DNA of 64,000 bases from Polyangia bacterium. GTDB taxonomy: Bacteria > Myxococcota_A > Polyangia > Nannocystales > Nannocystaceae. The position numbers were made by a program, and so were the translations under genes. The notes below the pieces were generated by a model. The model saw only the letters and a list, made by a program, of their open reading frames with translations, did not search any database and was not told the DNA's origin. The number at the start of each line of letters is the position of its first letter. Position 1 is the stretch's first letter. This document shows positions 15,361 to 24,015 of the stretch, piece after piece. Location of the stretch: positions 310,001-374,000 of the forward strand of contig JAUIKS010000003.1 of NCBI GenBank assembly GCA_030430565.1, written 5' to 3'.

Positions 15361-18306
15361 ATGATGACGCCCGTGACGGGGGAGGATGATCTCGACGCGG
15401 ACAGCGGGTCCGAGGGCGACGAGCTCAAGGGCTCCTCGCTCTCGAGCTCCGACTCGCTGGGGGACCAGCTCGATGAGCTGCGCCCGTCTTCGTCCCCCGG
15501 CTACAAGCAGCGCCTGTTTGAGGCTGTCTCCTTAAACTTGTTCGACAGCGAGCTCGTCGATCGGCGCGAGCCGGAGCGGCTGGGGCGATTTACGCTGCTC
15601 GAGCGGCTCGGCGAGGGCGGGATGGGGATCGTGCGCAGCGCGTACGACCCGCAGCTCGATCGCCGGGTCGCGATCAAGCTGATCCGCGCGGAGGACGATG
15701 ATGAGCGCGCGCGCGCGCGGCTGCTCCGCGAGGCGCAGGCGCTCGCGCGCCTGTCCCACCCCAACGTCGTGCAGGTCCACGAGGCGGGCGTGCACGAGGG
15801 GCAGGTCTTCATCGCGATGGAGTACGTGGTCGGGCAGACGCTGACGCGCTGGCTCGAGGACGAGCGGCCGCAGTGGCGCGAGATCGTCATGAGCTACCTG
15901 CAAGCGGGTCGCGGGCTCGCGGCGGCGCACGACGCCGAGCTGGTGCATCGCGACTTTAAGCCGGACAACGTGCTGATCGGCGAGGACGGGCGCGTGCGCG
16001 TCGTCGACTTCGGCCTCGCGCGCGGGCACGAGGCGCTCGCGGCGGAGCTCGGGTCCGGCGAGCGCTCGGACGGCGTGCTCTCGGAGCTGGCGGAAGACTC
16101 CGATATTGACGAGGTGATCGAGCGGGGGAGCAGCGGCGGCTCGTCACCCGTCGGTCGCTTGACGCGGACGGGGGCGCGGCTGGGGACGCCGGCGTACATG
16201 GCCCCCGAGCAGATCCTCGGCGGAACGGTGACGCCGCTGAGCGATCAGTTCAGCTTCTGCCTCGCGCTCTACGAGAGCTTGTACGGTCAGCGGGCGTTCG
16301 CCGGGAAGCGCCTCAAGCCGTGGATCGAGGCCTTGCGCGCGGGGGACGTCCGCGAGCCGCCGCGCGCGAGCGGGGTCCCCTCGTGGGTGTTCGAGCTCCT
16401 GCGCCGCGGGCTGGAGACGGAGCCGCGTGAGCGCTTCGCGTCGATGGGTGAGCTGCTCGGGGCGCTCGAGGGGCGGCTGAGGCGAACGCGGAATTGGTGG
16501 CTGCGCAGCGCGGCGCTCGTGGTCGTGGGCGTGGGCGTGGGCGTGGGGGCGTCGTTCGCGATGGCGCCGAGCGAGGCGGACGAGCAGGACCCCTGCGTGG
16601 ACGCGGGCGCGGAGCTCGACGAGCAGTGGAGCGCGGTGCGTCGCCGCGCGATCACGGCCGCGCTCGAGGGCGTCGACGCGCCCTACGCCGGGGCGATCGC
16701 GTCGCAGGTCGCGACCGGGCTCGCGCGTTACGCCGACGACTGGCGCGCGGCGAGTCACAAGAGCTGCGAGGCGCACGCGCGGGGCGACGAGTCAGACGAC
16801 ACCCACTACCAGCGGTCGACGTGCCTCAAGCGTCGACTCGTCGCCTTCGAGGAGGCGACGGGGATCCTCGAGCGCTCGGCTGAGGATGCGCTCGACAACG
16901 CGGTGCCGCTGGTCGAGCGACTCCCGCGGATCAGCTCGTGCGTCGTCGACGATCCGAAGGTGCTGGGCGCGCTGTTCGGGGCGCCGCCCGAGGTGCGGGA
17001 CCGGGTCAACACGGTCGAGCTCGAGCTCACGCGCGTCGATACGCTGACCAACGCCGGCCAGGTCGAGGTGGCGCGCGCGTTGCTCAAGAAGGTGCTCCGC
17101 GAGACCGGGGATCTGAAGTTCAAGGTGTTGAGGGCGGAGGCGCTCTTGGCCGACGTGCGCGTCGACATGGCCGCCATCGACACGGAGCCGCCGCCGATGC
17201 TCGCCAAGCTCGACGAGGCGCTCGGGCTAGGGCTCAGCGAGGGGGAGTACGCCGTCGTCGTTGAGGCCTACGCGCGCTCTGTCTATCTGCGAGCGGTCTC
17301 TCCGGAGGGAGTCGTGACGGCCCCGACCGAGCTCGAGCTTGAGATCATGGAGTCCATGGCGGCGCGCGTCCCCGAGGGCGCGGCGCTGCGCGGGCTGCTG
17401 CACAACAACCTGGGCTCGGTCTACCTCGCGCGCAATGACCTCGCGACGGCGCGTCGCCATATTAAGCGCGCGGTCGAGGACATCCGGGCGCTCTCCGATG
17501 AGGACTCGGTCGAGCTGACGCAGTTTCGCCTCAACCTCGTGCACGTGACCGAGGATCCGGTGGAGCGCGAGCGGTTGTTCGACGTCGGGATCGACGCGTT
17601 CACGGAGAGGCTCGGCGCGACCCACGAGCGCACGATCGACGCGCGGCTCCAACACGCGCTCACGGTCTCGAGCCCGGCGCGCATGCGAACGCTCCTGCGC
17701 GAGATCTGTAGCGAGCTGGGGACCCGGGGTCACGCGAACCTGCGGTATCGCTGCCACAGCCAGCTCGCGTATCTCGAGTACGAGCTAGGCGACACCGACG
17801 CCGCCGTTGATGGGCTGAAGCGGGCGCGCGAGGCGAACGACGCCATGGGCGCGAGCGTCCCGGCGATCGCCGCGCAGCTCGGGGCGTTCTTGGCCCTGGA
17901 GCGCGGCGCCGCGAAGGACGCGGTCGAGATCACGAGCCACGTGCTCGACGAGCAGCAAGAGCCGTTGAAAAAGTGGCTCGAGATCAGCGTTGGCGATCTC
18001 TACCTGCTGCGCGGGCTCGCGCGGCTCAAGCTCGGGGCGCGCGAGCAGGCGCGCGCCGATCTCGAGCGCGCGACCGAGATGCTCGAGGAGGCAGCCGCGA
18101 GCAAGCTGCTCACCTCGCTCGACATCCAGCTCGCGCGCGCGCGGCTCGGGCTGGCCGACGCGCTCATCGCCGGCGCTCCGCTTTCGCAGGAAGACGTCGC
18201 TCGAGCCGCGCGCGAGCTCGACCAGGCGGAGAGCTTCTATGGGTCGCTCGAGTCGCCGCTGCCGCGCCGACTCGCGCAGCTCAGCGAGCTGCGCGCCGCG
18301 CTGTAG
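15361..18306 (+). CDS. Ser/Thr protein kinase with transmembrane helix and TPR-like C-terminus
   Basis: This is an intact 981-residue PknB-type kinase. The catalytic domain covers about 75-370: glycine loop LGEGGMG, VAIK lysine, H196-RDFKPDN, DFGLA, a long acidic insert, GTPAYMAPEQ and the DQFSFCLALYESLYG helix. One membrane helix follows (about 380-402, AALVVVGVGVGVGASFAM), then roughly 570 residues of helical TPR-like repeats with paired cysteines that probably form the sensing half. It is the full-length paralogue of the kinase split by the mobile element, and it carries an empty copy of the integration core at 16249-16258. Substrates are unknown. It converges with the sigma factor gene. 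Confidence 0.92.
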   Translation: MMTPVTGEDDLDADSGSEGDELKGSSLSSSDSLGDQLDELRPSSSPGYKQRLFEAVSLNLFDSELVDRREPERLGRFTLLERLGEGGMGIVRSAYDPQLDRRVAIKLIRAEDDDERARARLLREAQALARLSHPNVVQVHEAGVHEGQVFIAMEYVVGQTLTRWLEDERPQWREIVMSYLQAGRGLAAAHDAELVHRDFKPDNVLIGEDGRVRVVDFGLARGHEALAAELGSGERSDGVLSELAEDSDIDEVIERGSSGGSSPVGRLTRTGARLGTPAYMAPEQILGGTVTPLSDQFSFCLALYESLYGQRAFAGKRLKPWIEALRAGDVREPPRASGVPSWVFELLRRGLETEPRERFASMGELLGALEGRLRRTRNWWLRSAALVVVGVGVGVGASFAMAPSEADEQDPCVDAGAELDEQWSAVRRRAITAALEGVDAPYAGAIASQVATGLARYADDWRAASHKSCEAHARGDESDDTHYQRSTCLKRRLVAFEEATGILERSAEDALDNAVPLVERLPRISSCVVDDPKVLGALFGAPPEVRDRVNTVELELTRVDTLTNAGQVEVARALLKKVLRETGDLKFKVLRAEALLADVRVDMAAIDTEPPPMLAKLDEALGLGLSEGEYAVVVEAYARSVYLRAVSPEGVVTAPTELELEIMESMAARVPEGAALRGLLHNNLGSVYLARNDLATARRHIKRAVEDIRALSDEDSVELTQFRLNLVHVTEDPVERERLFDVGIDAFTERLGATHERTIDARLQHALTVSSPARMRTLLREICSELGTRGHANLRYRCHSQLAYLEYELGDTDAAVDGLKRAREANDAMGASVPAIAAQLGAFLALERGAAKDAVEITSHVLDEQQEPLKKWLEISVGDLYLLRGLARLKLGAREQARADLERATEMLEEAAASKLLTSLDIQLARARLGLADALIAGAPLSQEDVARAARELDQAESFYGSLESPLPRRLAQLSELRAAL

Positions 18307-18315
18307 GACGCGTCC

Positions 18316-18330
18316 TGAGCCGCCGGCTCA
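18316..18330. terminator. Hairpin between convergent genes
   Basis: TGAGCC, loop GCC, GGCTCA forms a perfect 6-bp stem that overlaps the sigma factor stop and follows the kinase stop by nine bases. No T-run is present, so any bidirectional terminator role is weakly supported. Confidence 0.3.
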
Positions 18331-18969
18331 CGGGCGCTTAATCTCGGGTGTCTTTTGCCGCAGGTCAGCGATCCAGCGCTCGAAGTTCGCCGTCGTCCGG
18401 TAGCCGAGCTCGGGGTCCGATGACTGCTTCTTGATGACTTTCTTGAGCCGCTCGCGGGCGCGACGGATCCGCGAGGCGGCGGCGCCCTCGTGGATCTCGA
18501 GCAGCAGCGCGATCTCGCGACGCGTGAGCCGCTCCCAGTAGTACAGCTCGAGGATGACCTGGTCGTCGAGCACGAGGTACTGCAGGGCCTTCAGCAGCAG
18601 CCGCTGCTCGGCCTTCCGCGTCATCCGATCATTGGGCGTGATCCCGAGGGAGGCGATCGACTGCTCTTCGAAGGTCGTGCGCGTGTTCTCGCGGTAGCGT
18701 GCGCGCAGCGAGTGCTTGAGCGTGTTGTAGGCGGTGCGGAACAGGTAGTTCGCGAATTTGTTGTCGTCGCGCAGGCGATCGCGCCCGCGCACGCAGGCCA
18801 TGAGCGTCTGCTGGATCAGGTCGCGCGCGAGTTGCTCATCGGCCTTGTTGCAGAAGAAACGGAACAGCGAGTCCCAGTAGCGTTTAAGCAGGAAGTTCCC
18901 CGCGCGCTCATCTCCTTGGCGCCAGCGGTGGAGCAACTCCGTGTCGCTCGGGCTGTGGTCGCGGGACAT
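18328..18969 (-). CDS. Sigma-70 family (ECF-type) sigma factor
   Basis: This 213-residue protein has region 2 near 15-90 (ELLHRWRQGDERAGNFLLKR, DLIQQTLMACVRG, FANYLFRTAYNTL) and region 4 near 130-185 (LQYLVLDDQVILELYYWERL, TRREIALLLEIHEGAAASRI). It should direct RNA polymerase to a specific promoter set. No anti-sigma gene is adjacent; in myxobacteria this subfamily often sits near TPR kinases, as here. The ATG at 18969 was chosen; an upstream TTG at 19002 would add 11 residues, and a TATACT box close to the ATG may be a promoter element. The last residues after region 4 (YRTTANFERWIADLRQK) have no clear role. Confidence 0.85.
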   Translation of the reverse strand: MSRDHSPSDTELLHRWRQGDERAGNFLLKRYWDSLFRFFCNKADEQLARDLIQQTLMACVRGRDRLRDDNKFANYLFRTAYNTLKHSLRARYRENTRTTFEEQSIASLGITPNDRMTRKAEQRLLLKALQYLVLDDQVILELYYWERLTRREIALLLEIHEGAAASRIRRARERLKKVIKKQSSDPELGYRTTANFERWIADLRQKTPEIKRP

Positions 18970-19058
18970 GTCGCAGCAGTATAGCGGGCCAAACTGCGTC
19001 AAAGCCGTGAGGAGTCGCTCCCCACCGCGCGGGTGTTGCGAAACTCTACACGCGGAGG

Positions 19059-20354
19059 CTAGTCGACCCAGTCGGCGAGGAAGATGTTGGTGTCGCCCTG
19101 CTTGGCGTTGCCGCGGTTCGAGGCGAACACGAGGCGCTTCCCGTCGCGCGTGAACATCGGGAAGCCGTCGAAGGTCTCGTTGCGGGTGACCTGCACTGGC
19201 TCACCAGCCGCCGCACCGGGCGCCGGGATGTCGAGGATGTAGATGTCGAAATTTCGCCCGCGCGCGGCGTTGACGTTGGAGCTGAAAATTACCCGCTTCC
19301 CGTCGGGGTGGAAGTAGGGCGCGAAGTTGGCTTTCCCGTTGCTCGTCAGCTGTCGCTGGTTCTGGCCGTCGGCGTCCATGATGAACAGCTCGAGGCGGGT
19401 CGGGAACACGAGGTTGTCTCGCTGGATCGCCTCGTATTTCTTTCGCTCGTCTTCGCCCTCGGGGTGATTCGCGCGGTAGATGATCTGGGCGCCGTCGGGC
19501 GAGAAGAACGGGCCGCCGTCGTAGCCGCGCGTCTTGGTCAGGCGCTTCACGTCGCTCCCGTCGAGGTTCATCGTGTAGATCTCGGGGTCTCCGTCGCGCG
19601 TCGACGTGAACACGATCTTGTCGCCCTTCGGCGAGATCGTCGCCTCCGCGTCGTAGCCTGGCCCCGCGGCCAGCGGCTTGATGTCCCCGCCGTCGGGCGC
19701 GGCGGTGTAGATGTCGAATTCGGGGTAGAGCTTCCAGACGTAGCCGTGGCTGCGATCCGGCGGAGGAAGGCAGTCGTCCGCGGCGGCGTGGGTTGAGGCG
19801 TAGAGCACGCGCGCGCCGTCGGGCATCCAGTAGGCGCAGGTCGTTCGCCCCTTGCCGCTGCTGACGCGCGTGATCGCGGGCTCGGCGACTTTCTGGTCGA
19901 GGTCCATCGCGTAGATCTGGTCGCACTCGCCGCCGTCGCGCGTCGACTGGAAGATCAGGCGCTGCTCGTCGAAGGAGAAGTAGGCCTCGGCGTTCTCGCC
20001 GCCGAAGGAGAGCTGCCGGATGTTTTTTAAGTGGGTCTCGCCGGGCAGCGGCTCGACGGGCATCCCGAGGCCTCCGTCGTGGGCGGGCTTGGGCTTCGCG
20101 GGCTCGGCCTGGGCCTTGTCGGCAGTCTTGTCGGCCTTCTTGTCGGCCTTCTCGTCGGCGCTCTTGTCAGCCTTCTTCTCGTCGGCTTTCTTGTCAGCCT
20201 TCTTCTCGTCGGCTTTTCCCCAGTCCTTGACCTTGATGTTGGGCGTGGGGCGACCGGCGGGAGCCTGACAGGCGCCGAGCACGAGCCCGCAGAGCAGCGC
20301 GAGGGCTGGTTGGTACAGTCCGTGGTGAGCGCGACGAGGGGTCCGTGAGGGCAT
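19059..20354 (-). CDS. PD40 (TolB-like) beta-propeller lipoprotein
   Basis: This is a 431-residue lipoprotein (LVLGAC, Cys29). After the lipobox comes a low-complexity Lys/Ala/Asp/Glu linker of repeated KADEKKADK-type units (about 43-85), presumably a flexible spacer. At least five TolB/WD40-like PD40 blades follow, recognisable by repeated patterns such as FSFDEQRLIFQSTRDG, ISPKGDKIVFTSTRDGDPEI, FSPDGAQIIYRAN and FHPDGKRVIFSSN. The fold is a periplasmic or surface beta-propeller that probably binds proteins. The domain is clear; the role is unknown. It is monocistronic by spacing (56 bases to the DedA-type gene). Confidence 0.85.
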   Translation of the reverse strand: MPSRTPRRAHHGLYQPALALLCGLVLGACQAPAGRPTPNIKVKDWGKADEKKADKKADEKKADKSADEKADKKADKTADKAQAEPAKPKPAHDGGLGMPVEPLPGETHLKNIRQLSFGGENAEAYFSFDEQRLIFQSTRDGGECDQIYAMDLDQKVAEPAITRVSSGKGRTTCAYWMPDGARVLYASTHAAADDCLPPPDRSHGYVWKLYPEFDIYTAAPDGGDIKPLAAGPGYDAEATISPKGDKIVFTSTRDGDPEIYTMNLDGSDVKRLTKTRGYDGGPFFSPDGAQIIYRANHPEGEDERKKYEAIQRDNLVFPTRLELFIMDADGQNQRQLTSNGKANFAPYFHPDGKRVIFSSNVNAARGRNFDIYILDIPAPGAAAGEPVQVTRNETFDGFPMFTRDGKRLVFASNRGNAKQGDTNIFLADWVD

Positions 20355-20410
20355 CGCCGCGCACTATAGCCACAGGCTGGCGTCGCGGCCAGACTCGTGA
20401 TCTAGCCCGC

Positions 20411-21118
20411 CTAGTGACGCAGGAAGCGGATCACGAGGAAGCCGGCGATCAGCAGCACGCCGAACAGGACCGTGAACAGGTTGAAGTAGCGGTCGATCAG
20501 CTGCTTGGCCCGGTTCCCCGTCAGCCGGATCACCAGCGAGACGAGGAAGAACCGACCCGCGCGGCCGACCATGCTGGCGACGACGAAGGTCACGAAGCGC
20601 AGCTTGGTGACGCCGGAGGCGACGGTCAGGACCTTGTAGGGGATCGGCGTGAACGCGCCGATGAACACCCAGAGCTCGCCGCGCGAATTAAATTGCTGAC
20701 ACACGAACTCGAAGTCCTCGCGCCGGCTGTCGCTGCGGATCAGCAGCGGCTCGAAGAACTCCCACATGGCGAAGCCGATCAGGTAGCCGAACATCCCGCC
20801 GAGCACGGAGCCGGCGGTGCACCACAGCGCGAAGTAGAACGCGCGGGTCGGGGCGGCGAGCGCGAGCGCGATCAGCAGGAGGTCCGGCGGGATCGGGAAG
20901 AAGCTCGACTCGGTGAACGCGAGCAGGAACAGCGCGGGGACGCCGTAGGGGGTGTCCGCCCAGCCGAGGACCCAGTCGTAGAGCCTTCGCACGACGTTCT
21001 TCGACGCGGGGGGAGACGCGCCCTCTGGCGTCGGCTCCGCGACGGCGGCGGAGGGCTCGGCGCCCTCGGCTGCGGTCTCGCTCGCGCCTTCGCTGCCCTG
21101 CGGATCGGTTTCGCTCAC
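20411..21118 (-). CDS. DedA/YqaA-type (VTT domain) membrane protein
   Basis: This 235-residue inner-membrane protein starts at GTG. A disordered acidic N-terminus (1-40) precedes about five hydrophobic segments. The VTT-domain signatures are visible: FTESSFFPIPPDLLLIALAL with the conserved E and PxP re-entrant loop, GSVLGGMFGYLIG, and GAFTPIPYKVLTVASGV with the G-x-[FT]-x-P-x-P motif. DedA-family proteins act in lipid-carrier recycling and membrane potential homeostasis. The YqaA branch is the best fit, and its substrate is undefined. It lies 82 bases downstream of mobA on the same strand, possibly in the same transcript, but no functional link to cofactor synthesis is evident. Confidence 0.85.
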   Translation of the reverse strand: MSETDPQGSEGASETAAEGAEPSAAVAEPTPEGASPPASKNVVRRLYDWVLGWADTPYGVPALFLLAFTESSFFPIPPDLLLIALALAAPTRAFYFALWCTAGSVLGGMFGYLIGFAMWEFFEPLLIRSDSRREDFEFVCQQFNSRGELWVFIGAFTPIPYKVLTVASGVTKLRFVTFVVASMVGRAGRFFLVSLVIRLTGNRAKQLIDRYFNLFTVLFGVLLIAGFLVIRFLRH

Positions 21119-21200
21119 CCGGCGAAGCTAGCCCGAATCTCGCAGCGCGTCACGGTGTCACGGCGGGCGCGCGGGTGGTCCTCGCGGCCTGTGCCTGAAG

Positions 21201-21887
21201 TCACTTGGTTCGCGCGAGCGCGCGGGCGCGGGCGCGGGTGAGCTCCTCGGGCGTGTTGCAGGTCCGGAGCACGTCTGGGTCGGGCAGCGCGTCGGCGTCG
21301 ATGTAGCGGGTCGCGAGTCGCTCGAACAGAAACAGCGGGCGACGCCCTCCCTCGCCGGCGATGGCCTCGGCGGCGCGGAGCGCTGGCGCGACCCGAACCG
21401 CGCTGGCGAGCGGGTGCAGGAAGCGTCGGCCGCGCGCGTCGGGCGGATCGCGCGGGACCGCGGCCGCGAGCGCAGGGTCGCGCTCGAGCGCGGCGAGCAT
21501 GAACCGCACGTGCGCGGCGTCGAGCTCGACGCTGTCGCAGGCGCCGAGGTAGGCGAGCGACGCGGTTTTCGGTGGGTCTGTCTTTTTGTTCATGTTGTCG
21601 ACGGCCCGCAGCCCGGCGAGGATCCCGATCAACGGGCCGCTGCGGTCCTCCTCGGGCGGGTCGTCGACGCGCGCGACGTCGGCGGGGAGCGGGGGGAGCG
21701 ACTGCCCGGCCGCGCCGACGACGATCAGCGGCCCGCCGCACACGCGGCGCACCTGCTCGAGCACGCGCAGCAGCAGCGGGCGCCCGCCCCAGTCGATCCA
21801 GGCCTTCGGCGCGCCCATCCTGCGCGAGCGACCGCCGGCGAGGATCACCGCGCCGCGCCATGGTTTTGGATCTGTCTGGGTGGTCAT
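21201..21887 (-). CDS. mobA: Molybdenum cofactor guanylyltransferase
   Basis: MobA attaches GMP to molybdopterin to make the bis-MGD cofactor. The 228-residue protein begins WRGAVILAGGRSRRMGAPK, the nucleotidyltransferase signature (LAGG-x-S-x-RMG-x-x-K, about 17-28), and contains the GPLIGILAGLRA motif and an LGACDSVELD acidic metal-binding motif. The ATG at 21887 places this signature at the start; an upstream in-frame start would overlap the previous gene. It is the last clear gene of the molybdenum cofactor operon and follows the moeA fusion by 25 bases. It is close to the usual length of about 200 residues. Confidence 0.88.
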   Translation of the reverse strand: MTTQTDPKPWRGAVILAGGRSRRMGAPKAWIDWGGRPLLLRVLEQVRRVCGGPLIVVGAAGQSLPPLPADVARVDDPPEEDRSGPLIGILAGLRAVDNMNKKTDPPKTASLAYLGACDSVELDAAHVRFMLAALERDPALAAAVPRDPPDARGRRFLHPLASAVRVAPALRAAEAIAGEGGRRPLFLFERLATRYIDADALPDPDVLRTCNTPEELTRARARALARTK

Positions 21888-21912
21888 GTTGTTTGTTGGT
21901 CGTCGGGGGCGC

Positions 21913-24015
21913 TCAGAGGAGGAAGCCGCGCTCGCGCAGCAGCGCGCGCGCGCGCGCGCTGGCGAGCAGCTCGAGGAAGCGGCGCACCGGGGCACGGTCG
22001 GCGCGCGCGCGCGGGATCACGAAGTCGTAGCGCTCGGCGCGGATCGGCGCGAACGCGAGCCCGGCGTCGCGGGCGACGGTCTCGATCGCGACGCCCCAGT
22101 CGGCGCGCCCCTGGGCGACGCAGGTCGCGACGCCCTGGTGCGAGCGAGCCTCGTGGTGATAGCCGCGCGGTCTCGGGGTGGGCTCGCGTCGATCCTCGGC
22201 GAGCTGCTCGGCGAGCTGCTCGAGCAGCGCGTCGATCAACAGCCGCGTCCCGCTGCCGCGGTTGCGGTTGACCATGATGAGCTCCGGCTCGAGGACGCTG
22301 CGGGGGAGTCGGAAACCCGCGCCCGGCGGGGCGCCGGGGGACGTGGAGACGCGCGGGTCCCCAGGGCGCGTCAGCAGCCCCTGCATGCGCCCGTAGCCGC
22401 GCGCGAGCGCGCAGCCCTCGGGGACGAAGGGCTCGTTGTAGCGGTTCGTCTCGGGGTCGTGGAGGTGGATCGGCGCGAGGTCGCAGAGCCCACGCTCGGC
22501 CGCGAACAGCCCGCCTTGGCTCCCCTGCGCGATCAGGCAGATCCGCAGGCCCTCGGCGTGCAGGAGGTCGGCGAGCAGCTCGAGGCCGACGCAGTGGCTG
22601 CCGATGATCGTGAGATCGGCGGGCGTGAACGCGCCGCTGGGCCGCGCGAGCGCGCCGCCGAGGGGCTGCACGCGCACTCGCTCGCCAGCCTCGACTCGCT
22701 CCTGCTGGCGGCCGACGGAGACGAAGCCGTCGGCGCGACAGAACGCGCTGATCGAGCCGGATCCCTTGCCGATCGGGTGGGCGATGGGGGGCCCTGAGCC
22801 GTCGGCGCTGGCGAGCAGCTGCACCAAGACGTACTGCCGACGACCGCGGACGCTGGCGACGGCGCGGGGGAGCGTCGCCTCAATGCCCGGCGCGCGCTCA
22901 CCCCGTTCGCGCGCCGGCTCGAGCCCGTGCCCCAGCAGCGCGCGCAGGACCGGCGCGACGAATTCGTGGAAGCAGAACAGCGCGGAGCTCGGGAAGCCGG
23001 GGAGCACCGCGATCGGGATCACGCGTCCGCCCGCGGGTCGACGGGTCGCGCCCAGGCACAGCGGCTTGCCCGGCTTGAGCGCGACGCCGTGGACGACGAT
23101 CGCGGGCTGCCCCGGCGCCGCGCCGGCGAGCTTGGCGAGCGCGCGGTGGCTGCGGTCGCCGGCGCCTTTGCTCGTGCCGCCGGACAGCAGCAGCAGGTCG
23201 CAGGCCTGCCCGTGCAGCGCGGCGCGCAGCCGCGCGGCGAGCTCGTCCTCGTCATCGGGGCAGATGCCCATGCGGAGCGCGGTCGCGCCGAGCTCCTCAC
23301 AGGCGTCGGCGAGCGCGGTTTGGTTGCAGTCGTGGACCTGTCCCGCGGCGCGGGGCGAGCCGGGCTCGACCAGCTCGTCGCCGGTCGAGAGGATCGCGAC
23401 CCGCGGCCGGCGGTAGACGTGGGCGTGATCGAGCCCGAGGGCCGCGAGCACGCCGGTCTCGCGCGGGCCGAGCCGCGCGCCCGGCCGCAGCGCCACCTCG
23501 CCGCGGGTGATGTCCGAGCCGGCGAGCGAGATCATGCGCCCCGGGATCGCGGGCCTCCTCACCACGAGCTGCAGCCGCGCGTCGTCTCCCTCGCCCGCCT
23601 GCTCGACGTCCGTGTCCTCGAGCATCACGACCGCGTCGGCGCCGCGCGGGACCACGCCGCCCGTCGCGATCGTCACGGCCTCGCCGGGTCCGAGCTCCAG
23701 CGGCGGCGGCGTCCCGGTCGCGATGACCTCGGGGCGAAGGCGCAGGCGCAGCGGTCGTGACTCGCTCGCGCCGTAGGTGTCCTGCGCGACCACGGCGTAG
23801 CCGTCGACGTTGCTGCGATCGAAGCCGGGGACGTCGTGGGGGGCGGCCACCGGCGCCGCGAGCACCCGCCCGCGCAGCTCGGCCAGCGCGACGCGCTCGG
23901 CCGCGAGCGGCGTGAGCGACCCGAGCGCGGCGTGCCAGCGCGCGCGCGCGGTCTCGGGCGCGAGGACATCCAGGAACTGGCGCTGAGCGTGTCCGCGGGC
24001 GTCGGTCTCGCTCAC
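21913..24015 (-). CDS. moeA: MoeA fused to a periplasmic-binding-protein-like domain
   Basis: This 700-residue protein has two parts. Residues 1 to about 410 are MoeA, the molybdenum insertase: APHDVPGFDRSNVDGYAV, TGGVVPRGADAV, ILSTGDELVEPG, LLSGGTSKGAGD, HGVALKPGKPLC and VLPGFPSSA. Residues of about 440-690 are a type 2 periplasmic-binding-protein-like domain of the kind found on ModE/LysR-related MoeA fusions (LTIIGSHCVGLELL, VNRNRGSGTRLLIDALL, ADWGVAIETVA), which may sense molybdate or a cofactor intermediate. There is no signal peptide, so it is cytoplasmic. The GTG start overlaps the previous moeA stop (GTGA) and has GAGG upstream. The fusion architecture is known in other bacteria. Confidence 0.87.
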   Translation of the reverse strand: MSETDARGHAQRQFLDVLAPETARARWHAALGSLTPLAAERVALAELRGRVLAAPVAAPHDVPGFDRSNVDGYAVVAQDTYGASESRPLRLRLRPEVIATGTPPPLELGPGEAVTIATGGVVPRGADAVVMLEDTDVEQAGEGDDARLQLVVRRPAIPGRMISLAGSDITRGEVALRPGARLGPRETGVLAALGLDHAHVYRRPRVAILSTGDELVEPGSPRAAGQVHDCNQTALADACEELGATALRMGICPDDEDELAARLRAALHGQACDLLLLSGGTSKGAGDRSHRALAKLAGAAPGQPAIVVHGVALKPGKPLCLGATRRPAGGRVIPIAVLPGFPSSALFCFHEFVAPVLRALLGHGLEPARERGERAPGIEATLPRAVASVRGRRQYVLVQLLASADGSGPPIAHPIGKGSGSISAFCRADGFVSVGRQQERVEAGERVRVQPLGGALARPSGAFTPADLTIIGSHCVGLELLADLLHAEGLRICLIAQGSQGGLFAAERGLCDLAPIHLHDPETNRYNEPFVPEGCALARGYGRMQGLLTRPGDPRVSTSPGAPPGAGFRLPRSVLEPELIMVNRNRGSGTRLLIDALLEQLAEQLAEDRREPTPRPRGYHHEARSHQGVATCVAQGRADWGVAIETVARDAGLAFAPIRAERYDFVIPRARADRAPVRRFLELLASARARALLRERGFLL

